This document shows, one piece after another, positions 47,728-56,434 of a DNA stretch of 64,000 nt (its first letter is position 1; each line of letters begins with the position of its first letter). The notes beneath the pieces are model-generated. The model had not been told where the DNA came from. It did not search any database and was given only the letters and a program-made list of their open reading frames with translations. Source of the stretch: Psychrobacter sanguinis (GTDB lineage Bacteria; Pseudomonadota; Gammaproteobacteria; Pseudomonadales; Moraxellaceae); assembly GCF_020736705.1 (NCBI RefSeq), contig NZ_CP085990.1:620001-684000 (forward strand), read 5' to 3'. Position numbers and translations under genes: made by a program.

Positions 47728-49017
47728 TTAAGACCATGGGAACGGCTGTACCAAAACTTCCTCACCCGCACTAACATTGCCAGAGTCTTTGGGCAGTACG
47801 ATCAGACAATTGCCCAAACTAAGCTGCTTAATACGATGTGAATCTTGCTTACCCGCAGTACTGACCACATATTGCCCTGTTTCATCTTGACTCAAGATGC
47901 CGCGTTGGAAATCAGCACGACCGGGGGATTTTCTCACGTCATTACTCAAAGTTGCAGTGACGGTCAATGTCATCGGCATGTCCTCTTGAGCGACGCCTGA
48001 TAACTGCCACAATGCTGGAATAATAAACTGTAAGCTACCGACCACAGAAGATAGGGGGTTGCCAGGTAACCCAAAGTACAACACAGGCACTTCTAAACCT
48101 TGAGTTAGCTCACCAAAGACAAATGGTTTGCCTGGCTTCATAGCTACCTTGTAATGGTTAATCTGACCCAACTCTTCAATCACTGTGGTCAAAAAGTCAT
48201 AATCTCCTACTGAGACCCCTGCGGTAGAAATAAGAACATCGCACTCTTGCATCGCACTGAGTATCGCCTTTTTGGTCAACTCAAGATGATCCGGAATAAT
48301 GCCATAATCATTTATAACCACCGGCATATCAGCGAACATACTCTTTAGCGTTGGGGTGTTGGAATTATAAATCTGAGCAAGGGTTTGCAGGGGCTCACCT
48401 ACTTTTACCAGCTCATCCCCGGTGGCCAAGATACCGACCACTAACGGCTTATAGATGTCGACAGTTGCTAACCCTAAGTTGGCCAATAGACTGATGTCTG
48501 CAGGATTGAGGCGTTTGCCCGCTTGAAGTACCACTTCACCAGACTCAATTTCCTCGCCTTGTTTACGTATATTACGGTCTACTTTTGCCGCTTGGATCAA
48601 TTCAATGTCATAAGCCTGTGATTTATCGATGCTGTCTTTAATCTCAGCAAAATTGGTATTTTCTTGCATCACTACAGTGTCACAGTCGCTCGGCACCACC
48701 GCACCGGTAAAAATACGTACCCCTTGCCCTGCTTGTAAAGTGCCGGTAAATGCAGAACCTGCCTGTGACTCACCAATAATTTGAATAATCTTCCCCTGCT
48801 CTAGCGTACTGCCCGTTGCTATGGCATAGCCGTCCATAGCCGATAGGTTCTGACGTGGCACATCGAACGGAGAAACGATGTCGGTGGCTAGAATATGATT
48901 TTGACTGACCAATAAATCCCGAGTTTCTGTGGCACGTTTAGTAAACGGTAAGTCTTGTTCATTATAAGCCGTGATACGCTCGGTAATGGCGCCCTTTAAT
49001 GCTTCAACAGTAATCAT
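47728..49017 (-). CDS. moeA: Molybdopterin molybdotransferase MoeA
   Basis: A 429-residue enzyme that inserts molybdate into adenylated molybdopterin. Motifs in order are DVPRQNLSAMDGYAI (residues about 52-66), GVRIFTGAVVPSDCDTVVMQENT, YNSNTPTLKSM, ISTAGVSVGDYDFL, MKPGKPFVFGEL and YFGLPGNPLSSVVG. It covers all four MoeA domains and looks intact. It is separated from moaA by the IS5 copy and about 400 bases of native spacer, so it probably has its own promoter in the 148-base gap before the recombinase gene, which runs the other way. Confidence 0.94.
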   Translation of the reverse strand: MITVEALKGAITERITAYNEQDLPFTKRATETRDLLVSQNHILATDIVSPFDVPRQNLSAMDGYAIATGSTLEQGKIIQIIGESQAGSAFTGTLQAGQGVRIFTGAVVPSDCDTVVMQENTNFAEIKDSIDKSQAYDIELIQAAKVDRNIRKQGEEIESGEVVLQAGKRLNPADISLLANLGLATVDIYKPLVVGILATGDELVKVGEPLQTLAQIYNSNTPTLKSMFADMPVVINDYGIIPDHLELTKKAILSAMQECDVLISTAGVSVGDYDFLTTVIEELGQINHYKVAMKPGKPFVFGELTQGLEVPVLYFGLPGNPLSSVVGSLQFIIPALWQLSGVAQEDMPMTLTVTATLSNDVRKSPGRADFQRGILSQDETGQYVVSTAGKQDSHRIKQLSLGNCLIVLPKDSGNVSAGEEVLVQPFPWS

Positions 49018-49165
49018 GAAATTGCTCTTTTTTTGTTAGTATGAACCTTGATTGGCAAACCCATTACTCTCGTAAGGATAACGTAAACCTACGCTTTTGT
49101 TTAATTTTGTTAAAAATGCAATTTAGACTAAAAACCCCAGTGGATGCATCAGACAAATTAAGCTA

Positions 49166-51724
49166 ATGTTTAAGATACCCCTGATAAATTTACTAATACT
49201 AGCGATGGAATATGATGTGAAGACTAATACAGAGCTAATCACGCGTTGGCTTAACGATGAGCTTACCCTAAAAGCAGATCTAAATGAAGCTCAGCCTTTG
49301 ATTAGAGAGCTGTACAATTTACATCAGATACTTCCTCTTTCATGTAAAGAATTCAAAGTCGAGAAAGAGGCACTTACGTCATGGTTAAATCTTCCTGATA
49401 ATAGTACTTTTATAGCACAATCAACTCACTCTCAAAATACTCCTTTAGAGCAACTCAAACTAAAATACATCGTAGATAGACCATTAGTTGCATTTCTGGC
49501 TACTCACTCCGATGATCCTAAAATTAGTATGATTAGGTCAACTTACCTATTTGTATGCTTAAAGCTAGTAGTATTGACAAAGCACGACAGCCGTATAAAA
49601 CAAACCTTAACTGAGTGTCGCCTACTCGAATCAAAAAAACGAAGCTTTCTAATTCCATTTTTACCTGATTTTACTACTATTAAGACTCTATCAGACCTTC
49701 TGTCTTATTTTCAATCATTAGAAAACACCAATTTTTATGAGCAATGGAAAAAAATTAATAGTGAGGAGCTTGAACGCTTTATCTCAAATGCTAGGGCCAA
49801 TCCACATGAAGATGAAAAAGATCTAGAATGGACTGACTGTGACCTGTGTAATCACCGTCTATCAAAGTTTTTATACAACTTTTCATATCCGTTAACTTTA
49901 ATTTATGATCAAAAACGGGGGGTAAAAAAGATAACAAAGCAACAAGAAAAAGTGGTTACTAGCTCTTTATATGAAGACGAGATAACCGGCAACACTATTA
50001 GCACCTTGAGCTTCATCACAGAAAAAGAGGATGCTAATAATTGCTTTGAAGTATCAGAAAGACAAGATGATGAGAAATACGCCATTGAACAAGTGATTAT
50101 TTCTCGCCCTACTAATTACTATATTGATAAAGTTAACGCAGACCAACAAGCTAACTGTCGGCGTTTGCGTTCGATGAGCCAAGTTACCGATGTCAATATT
50201 GCCCATTTTGATGAAATTTTAGTCCTGCTTGATTTTTTAATTCATACCTTAAAGCAAATAGATTTAGCAGCACTCAAAGACTTAAATGATAACGATAAAC
50301 AAATAAGCTTCACCATATCCCATCAAGCGGCTCTTTATATTTTTATACTTTTATTAACTGGCACTGATGAGATGCCTGTATCTGACCGCATGGAAGTAAG
50401 TTTTAACGCCTTAACATATAAGATCATATTTAAGCCCACTAGAAGTGAAATTCAGGATGACTGGAATAGCCAGCTATGTGCTAAAAATACGGAAGATATA
50501 TATGGCTATCTCTCTGAACGCATAGGCTGCCTTTATGACGCTCTTTTTGCTTTTGTTAATGATAATGATAGTGATAATGATGAGGCACTTAAGCATATAC
50601 AGAATAAAGCATACGAACAACTAAAAGATCTGAATAAAAGCAAGGGTACAAGGTTATCGTTAAATAAAGTCAAAGCTTACTTAGCTCACTATTTGCTTCA
50701 AAAAGGCTATGACCATGCGATTGTTAGTGTTCTAACTAATAAACCCATCCATAGTGTATCTGCACTTCCGTATTTTAATGCCAGCCAGCTTGAAGTATAT
50801 AAGTGTCAAAGTACATTTTATGACCACCTTCGTGACGAACTGATAAGCTCTAAACGCTTCCAAATACCTAAAGAAGACCTAGATAGTTTTTTACAAATTC
50901 CCGAGGATGAAGAGACGGACTATTGGGATAAACAAACAGGGACAGTATTAGCAATAACCGAGTCCGCTCTAGAACCAATTATCTCCTCGCTCAAAAAAGA
51001 CTTAGATGACGCAATAAAACGTAGAGATTTGATGCAACTAGAATCAGTGGTTGATCTCCATAACTTATTTACTGATTATCTATATTTAATGTTAGCTGCA
51101 TCAACTGGCTATAGGCCTGTTACTGAGCCTTTTGGGCGGCTTCAACACATAGATACGCGAACTTCAAAATATTTCATCAGTGATAAAGAGAACCACCAAG
51201 ACAGTATAGGCAGGTTTATTTACTTACCACAAACAGTAACTGCTCAAATTATTGCCTTTTACGACTATTTGGATGTATATGTGCAGGCATACGGCAGACT
51301 AAATTATGCTGTTAGCCAAATTTTTAACGATATCCTTATGAGTAAAACGGGCCTTATTACCTATTTAAAATACGATCAGAAGGGTACTACTATTTATAAG
51401 GAAAAAATTAATAATACCTACCTTGCAAAACGCTTAGCTCCTTTTATTAGCTTACCTCTTAATTGGTCGCGTCACTTTATCCGTTCGTATAAAATTAATG
51501 GATATCTTAGTGCGTATTCTCCTTATGAGGGCGACAAGGATAATTTGTTTGGATACGATGTTATAGGGGCATTCATGGGGCATGCTGATGAATTGGGCTA
51601 TAGTTTTTTAGGGAAATTCAGTGGCTTAAAATCAAAAGAACTGCGCCGTTTATCTTATAAATTAAATGATTTGCTTGAAACCTGTGGATTTGGGGTCGTA
51701 AAGCTAGGAGACCTGTATGGCTAA
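49166..51724 (+). CDS. Large tyrosine-recombinase-like protein, first of three
   Basis: An 852-residue protein with a C-terminal domain like a tyrosine recombinase. Box I Arg is in LAASTGYRPVTEP (near residue 650), the His-x-x-Arg box is in NWSRHFIRSYK (near 772), and a late His is in GAFMGHADELGYSFLGKFS (H806). A Tyr stands six residues after H806 (Y812), while a canonical nucleophile is about nine residues after; at that place this protein has Leu/Gly. So the protein may use Y812 or be catalytically inactive. The first 600 residues have no recognisable domain. The ATG at 49205 (MEYDVKTNTEL) is an alternative start. It overlaps the next gene by eight bases, so they are made together. Tripartite recombinase units of this layout are known (recombinase-in-trio elements; the Gamma-Mobile-Trio modules), but which one this matches is not settled. 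Confidence 0.7.
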   Translation: MFKIPLINLLILAMEYDVKTNTELITRWLNDELTLKADLNEAQPLIRELYNLHQILPLSCKEFKVEKEALTSWLNLPDNSTFIAQSTHSQNTPLEQLKLKYIVDRPLVAFLATHSDDPKISMIRSTYLFVCLKLVVLTKHDSRIKQTLTECRLLESKKRSFLIPFLPDFTTIKTLSDLLSYFQSLENTNFYEQWKKINSEELERFISNARANPHEDEKDLEWTDCDLCNHRLSKFLYNFSYPLTLIYDQKRGVKKITKQQEKVVTSSLYEDEITGNTISTLSFITEKEDANNCFEVSERQDDEKYAIEQVIISRPTNYYIDKVNADQQANCRRLRSMSQVTDVNIAHFDEILVLLDFLIHTLKQIDLAALKDLNDNDKQISFTISHQAALYIFILLLTGTDEMPVSDRMEVSFNALTYKIIFKPTRSEIQDDWNSQLCAKNTEDIYGYLSERIGCLYDALFAFVNDNDSDNDEALKHIQNKAYEQLKDLNKSKGTRLSLNKVKAYLAHYLLQKGYDHAIVSVLTNKPIHSVSALPYFNASQLEVYKCQSTFYDHLRDELISSKRFQIPKEDLDSFLQIPEDEETDYWDKQTGTVLAITESALEPIISSLKKDLDDAIKRRDLMQLESVVDLHNLFTDYLYLMLAASTGYRPVTEPFGRLQHIDTRTSKYFISDKENHQDSIGRFIYLPQTVTAQIIAFYDYLDVYVQAYGRLNYAVSQIFNDILMSKTGLITYLKYDQKGTTIYKEKINNTYLAKRLAPFISLPLNWSRHFIRSYKINGYLSAYSPYEGDKDNLFGYDVIGAFMGHADELGYSFLGKFSGLKSKELRRLSYKLNDLLETCGFGVVKLGDLYG

Positions 51725-54700
51725 TACTGAAATATCTGGCATCGAAAAGCGAAACATGAATCGCGACCGACAGGGTGAGCGAAGGCATAAAAGAGCACGA
51801 CAATTGATTAACAGTAAAATTGATTTTAAAAAGTTAGTTAAAAGCGATTGTCCCCAGCAATTATTTAGTTCTATGTGGACGCAGTTTGATCAGGCTCTTA
51901 GCAAGGATAACTTATTCAAAAACTACTTATCCTATGTTGACGGTTATAATACTGGTGTAGAGCACTGTCAAGATATGCTGGAAAATCATAATATTAATGT
52001 TGGTTTTCCAAAATTAATAATTCTCTCCTCACGTCCTGAAAGCTTTCGCACTGAGTCTTGGTTCTATAACGGACAAAAGACTTTAAGCTTTTATCTAGCA
52101 TGGATGAAAAGACTCGAAATTACACATACACCAAGCATTGAAGATGTCCTTTTGTCACTTATCTTTCATAGCGCAATATTACACAAACCGACTCTCGATC
52201 AAATTATCTTAGATGTCGTTAAGGGCAACCCTAAATTAATAACAGTTCAAGAGCTACCTGCTATTGATATTATTATTAACGATAATGCCACGCCTACTAA
52301 CTATTATACTCAAATTAAAAATAATCTTAAGGCCATTCATCAAGCTAAAATATTTTTATCCCCCTTGACTGTAAGAATAGTTAAGCTATATCTAAATAGC
52401 ATAAAGCATGAGCATCCGACAAGCACTGAAATATGTACGCAAACTATTTATAGACGTCTAAGGGTATTTAAAGAGGTAGGGGCTATATCTCAATCTATGC
52501 CATTAATAGATTTTTTAACTTCAGCTATCTACGTACTTGAGGATTATCTTGAAGTAAATCTTCCAGAGTATCTATGGTATTTATTAATGGGACAAGATAG
52601 AGCTTACACCATACCTACTAATAACTGGCAGTCTATTGTACATAATATTAGCCACAGGGATGCTAAGATCAGCGCCCTTTCAGCACCAAGTACTCCAGCG
52701 CCTAATGTAACCCAGCACTATAAAGCTCGTAGTAAGACTGATTTGGCAGTCGATATAGCCAAATTGTTTAAAAAAACAGGTGCCCAAAAGATATCAAAAA
52801 CTAAATTCACAGCAAGCTTAACTGAGCTTCATTCACAGCTTTTGCGAAACGAAGCTCCCTTAAATGAGATTGCCTTAACTGGTTGGCTGTTATCAAAAGT
52901 TACTGGCGGTTGTGAAGTGAGTAGCGTGCAAACTTACAGCAATAGAATTACTAATCGATGGCTAAGTGTCAGTCGTGGTATGGAATTGGAGGATTTCGAT
53001 GAAGATGATTTTTTATATTTTTATGATGAGCTGATTGAGCTTGGCAGGACGGAGAAAGCAAAAAATGCGACTGCTAGCTTGATAGACGAGATTCACAGCT
53101 ACTTAGTCACCCATCATGATATTGAGCCTATCGCCGCTTTGTCCTCTAAAGTACGTCCTCATCGTAAAACCGGATATATATCTGAAACCATGTTCCAGTC
53201 TATCTTAAATCAAATTGATAGTTTAGATTTAAATCTTGAAGCGATAGAGTCATTAAAACTAGCATTAATATTAGCCCATCGCTGTAGTCTTAGGGTCGGT
53301 GAAATAGCCAAAATAAGAATAAAAGATATATTTGCCGTATCTTATTTAGATATTAGAAACAATAAATACGGGAACAACAAAACCAGTTCTGCATTACGTC
53401 GTATCTTATTATCAAAGCTACTAACTAAAGAGGATTACGAACTCTTTAAGCGTGTATATGCCAAACGGGTTTCTAGCGAAGGAGAGACGTTGATCGCAAC
53501 CCAAGCAGGTCTCCCCTACCAACCTAACGACCTTTCCAGATTACTTAGCGAAGCCATAAAAGCTTGCACTGGATTATCCTACTTATCAACGCATCACCTG
53601 CGACATAGCTTTATTACTAACTTTCAGTTAATGTCATTCATTTATGACGATGATAACGCCTATAACGATCATATATGTTATAGCTGGCTACAAAGCCTAA
53701 TACCCTATACTCAAGAAGAAGCACATGAAATCTTAACCACTATTGAAAGCCCACTAGCTTACAAAAAAATATTGGCTTTGGCAGGATTAGCTGGACATGC
53801 ATCTCCAACAACAACCTACTCATCCTATGTTCATCTTTTAGATATTCAAATTGGCTTATTACTTTGGCATACAGACTTTAAACTATCAAAAGCGCACTCC
53901 GCTTTATTGAAACTGCCCCGAAGACAACAAAAGTCGATACACGACCCTCTATTATTAAACAGCTACTTGCTTAAAAAATTAAAACTTAAAAAACTTCCTA
54001 AGCCAAGGTCAACGACGAAATTAAATACCATCAACCATCCTACGGCTAAAAGACGCTATGGATTTAATGAGGTGCGCCTAGTTTTAACTGCGTATGCCAC
54101 AAAAGAAGATTACCAAGAATGGCTTTTAAAGCTATCTATTGAAGAAGCTACTTTTATGAGTTGGTTAGAGAACGCGCGTCGACTAAGAAGTGATGCACGC
54201 TTTAAAACAAGTGCAGGCAACTCAAAACTTTTTAAAGTTAATGACAAAGTTAGCTTAGTACCAAAGTTAGATAAATTCGATGAAGATAAAAAGATATTAA
54301 CTCATATAACTGAGAAGTTTCGTAAGCTTTATACTGAATCAAAACTCCCAAGGCCTTTATTGCTTAAGTTTATTTTATTAACTCTTATGAACTCTACTCA
54401 CCAGAGAAACTATATTATGTTTAGAGATATCAGTCATCTTAAAGGCTATATTGAAGTGCTATCTGAGTTAATTCATAAAAAAAATATACGTCTAACTATC
54501 TACAATGAAGCCCGGGCTACAAAGTTTGAAGAAAAGGAGTTAGCTCAGGTCTTATATATTATGAAGAGTTATAGGCCTCATATAAAGCATGAGGGTACAA
54601 AGCAGCATAATAATAGATCGACGTTTAGGGTGGCTATCTCTATAGCAAGTCAGACTGAAGAAGAAAGGATAGCTAATAATATTAAAAAGCCTATCGAACA

Positions 54701-54782
54701 ATGGACTGTACGTACACTTCAAATTTTCTGTCATCATGCCTATATCATGATGGGTAATATTATTGAAAGTAACGAGAAATGA
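51717..54782 (+). CDS. Very large tyrosine recombinase, second of three
   Basis: A 1021-residue protein with all catalytic boxes of a tyrosine recombinase (DNA_BRE_C fold). The first Arg is R526 in LAHRCSLRVGEIAKIRI, the His-x-x-Arg box is H626 and R629 in STHHLRHSFI, the third His is H694 in LAGLAGHASPTTTYSSYVHL, and the nucleophile is Y704 or Y701. The usual N-terminal SAM-like domain may be residues 370-490. Both the 350-residue N-terminal part and the 315-residue C-terminal extension after the active Tyr are unusual; the typical integrase is 300-450 residues. It most likely integrates and excises the element. It overlaps the gene before by eight bases and lies 48 bases before the third gene. 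Confidence 0.82.
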   Translation: MANTEISGIEKRNMNRDRQGERRHKRARQLINSKIDFKKLVKSDCPQQLFSSMWTQFDQALSKDNLFKNYLSYVDGYNTGVEHCQDMLENHNINVGFPKLIILSSRPESFRTESWFYNGQKTLSFYLAWMKRLEITHTPSIEDVLLSLIFHSAILHKPTLDQIILDVVKGNPKLITVQELPAIDIIINDNATPTNYYTQIKNNLKAIHQAKIFLSPLTVRIVKLYLNSIKHEHPTSTEICTQTIYRRLRVFKEVGAISQSMPLIDFLTSAIYVLEDYLEVNLPEYLWYLLMGQDRAYTIPTNNWQSIVHNISHRDAKISALSAPSTPAPNVTQHYKARSKTDLAVDIAKLFKKTGAQKISKTKFTASLTELHSQLLRNEAPLNEIALTGWLLSKVTGGCEVSSVQTYSNRITNRWLSVSRGMELEDFDEDDFLYFYDELIELGRTEKAKNATASLIDEIHSYLVTHHDIEPIAALSSKVRPHRKTGYISETMFQSILNQIDSLDLNLEAIESLKLALILAHRCSLRVGEIAKIRIKDIFAVSYLDIRNNKYGNNKTSSALRRILLSKLLTKEDYELFKRVYAKRVSSEGETLIATQAGLPYQPNDLSRLLSEAIKACTGLSYLSTHHLRHSFITNFQLMSFIYDDDNAYNDHICYSWLQSLIPYTQEEAHEILTTIESPLAYKKILALAGLAGHASPTTTYSSYVHLLDIQIGLLLWHTDFKLSKAHSALLKLPRRQQKSIHDPLLLNSYLLKKLKLKKLPKPRSTTKLNTINHPTAKRRYGFNEVRLVLTAYATKEDYQEWLLKLSIEEATFMSWLENARRLRSDARFKTSAGNSKLFKVNDKVSLVPKLDKFDEDKKILTHITEKFRKLYTESKLPRPLLLKFILLTLMNSTHQRNYIMFRDISHLKGYIEVLSELIHKKNIRLTIYNEARATKFEEKELAQVLYIMKSYRPHIKHEGTKQHNNRSTFRVAISIASQTEEERIANNIKKPIEQWTVRTLQIFCHHAYIMMGNIIESNEK

Positions 54783-54830
54783 GCCACTCGCCACCTACAG
54801 AGCTAGGGAATGCTAGTAAAGAGGATTAAA

Positions 54831-55457
54831 ATGGATTTAACAGTTAAAAGTATCGCTATGCAACAAAAATATAAGTTTGAGTTTCATCCTTTAGCTAAAA
54901 AGCTTTATAACACCTTCATTCAAGCTTATACAGATAATGAGCAAGTAAAATATTTAACTCAGATAGATGAGTTAACAACAGGTATATCTAACTTTCCCTT
55001 GCATCAGGTTTCAGTAATAAATGTCGGTATAAATGAATACCAAATTATCGGAGGATGCTTTTCTCCACTTTTCAATATCAATAACTTAAACCGTAATAAC
55101 ACACTTCTTTTAACCTATACCTCTGCTATCAAAGCTGAAAAGAGGGGCAAAATTAAAGCGGAACGAAAAAGACTTAATAGCAATGCTCAGCCTGACTTTG
55201 AACAATTAATTATTGATTTTATTTATATGGATTTTATTAGAGCAGCTTCATTGTTATCGTTGAAAAAACCAGGTTTGATGGCTAACTATTTACGCCAAAT
55301 CTCTCATGAATACCATAGTAGGATCTGGCGCGATATATTCGGCAATAAACATAGTTATTTTCAGCTAACAAATCTAGTACTATTAACTAATACAGCAAGG
55401 TCGGCTATCAACCAACAGAAGTCTTCCTCCCACACTTCAGTCAAGTGGCCTAACTGA
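54831..55457 (+). CDS. Small unknown protein, third gene of the recombinase unit
   Basis: About 208 residues from the ATG at 54831, which has GAGG eight bases upstream; an ATG at 54810 in frame lacks a ribosome site. I recognise no domain. It has no signal peptide or membrane segment, is basic (a KAEKRGKIKAERKR stretch near residue 105) and could bind DNA or the recombinases. It follows the large recombinase closely on the same strand, as the third member of tripartite recombinase units does, which suggests a role as an accessory or directionality factor. This is inference from position. Confidence 0.6.
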   Translation: MDLTVKSIAMQQKYKFEFHPLAKKLYNTFIQAYTDNEQVKYLTQIDELTTGISNFPLHQVSVINVGINEYQIIGGCFSPLFNINNLNRNNTLLLTYTSAIKAEKRGKIKAERKRLNSNAQPDFEQLIIDFIYMDFIRAASLLSLKKPGLMANYLRQISHEYHSRIWRDIFGNKHSYFQLTNLVLLTNTARSAINQQKSSSHTSVKWPN

Positions 55458-55548
55458 ATAACCCAGAACAGTTGCTGATGATCTATTTTGGGCGGTGGTT
55501 CAAAAAGTAGGCTGAAAAGACAGACTGAGAAATTGATAAAATAGTGAA

Positions 55549-56334
55549 ATGCAAATGACACTATACATCAAATGCCCAGCCTGTCTAAGTGACAGTATAA
55601 AGAAAAATGGCTTCAAAAGCTATGGTAAACAAAACTATAAATGCAAAGACTGCAAACGGCAGTTTATTGGCGACCATGCCTTAACGTACCAAGGCTGTCA
55701 CTCCCAAAAAGATAGCAAAATACGACATCTTATGGTTCGAGGCAGTGGCATAAAAGACATCGCTTGCGTTGAAAAAATCATCAAAGGCAATATGACTGTC
55801 TTGAAGTCCATGAGCTTTAGACCTTTGTCAGGACAAACGCACACTTTTAGTTAGGAATTCTATTTAAAATCAGATAGTTATGGATTTAGATTTTCATTTT
55901 CTAAGTTTATAAGTTACTGAAAATATTAATGTTTTTTAAAAGTATGCGTTTGCCCTGAGACATTTTTAGGTAAAAAGACCAACAAACAATGGTTAATTTA
56001 TGCCTATCACCGTGACACAGGTGAAGTTGTTGCCTATGTATGGGGAAAACGAGACCTTGACACTGTTAACAAGCTTAAAGCTAAGCTGAAAGCCTTAGGC
56101 GTAAGTTGTGCTAAAATCGCTAGTGAAACCTGGGATAGCTTTGTTACCGGTTTTAAGGGCTTTACCCAAATCATTGGCAAGTTTTTCACGGTCGGCATTG
56201 AAGGTAATAATTGCACTATCAGACATCGAGTAAGGCGAGCATTTAGGCGAAGTTGTAACTTTTCTAAAAAACTGGAAAATCACTTTAAAGCCTTTGATTT
56301 AGCTTTCTTTTACATCAATCATGGGTATGTCTAA
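55549..56334 (+). pseudogene. IS1 family transposase remnant
   Basis: The InsA part (55549-55760) has the zinc finger CPACLSDSIKKNGFKSYGKQNYKCKDC and the DNA-binding region. The frame then loses sequence where relatives have an InsA-InsB join. A short piece reads DCLEVHEL then TAG where relatives have a Trp codon. After MITE 2 the DDE half continues with FLGKKTNKQWLIYAYHRDTGEVVAYVWGKRD and TVGIEGNNCTIRHRVRRAFRRSCNFSKKL to the stop at 56334. It cannot give a working enzyme. Confidence 0.85.
55829..55957. mobile_element. Small non-coding inverted-repeat element (MITE 2, 129 bp)
   Basis: Its ends are CAGGACAAACGCACACTTTT and, reversed, CAGGGCAAACGCATACTTTT. It is flanked by 10-base near-repeats AGACCTTTGT and AGACATTTTT (8 of 10 match), consistent with an aged 10-bp duplication. 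It lies in the IS1 remnant. The ends resemble those of MITE 1. Confidence 0.75.
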
Positions 56335-56434
56335 TGTTAGCCTACTTTTTGAACCACCACCAGATATTGTGTAAGTCCTAAATAATAGATAATATAATTT
56401 TTTTGCGTAACCTTAAATAAGAGCTTGAATTTCC

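Larger units (their letters stand above)
55491..56361 (+). mobile_element. Decayed IS1 family element with a small element inside
   Basis: The ends GGYGGTGGTTCAAAAAGTAGGCT are inverted and match at all but one position. The gene inside is broken by an internal deletion, a stop and MITE 2. I see no target duplication next to the ends, so one flank has probably been rearranged. It marks the junction between the recombinase unit and the helicase gene. Confidence 0.8.

Noticed and set aside
55491..56361. IS1 as a boundary of the recombinase element with a shared attachment repeat
   Set aside because: I compared the bases next to moeA (49018-49165) with those around 55458-55493 and the tRNA scar, and found no direct repeat that would define the element ends.
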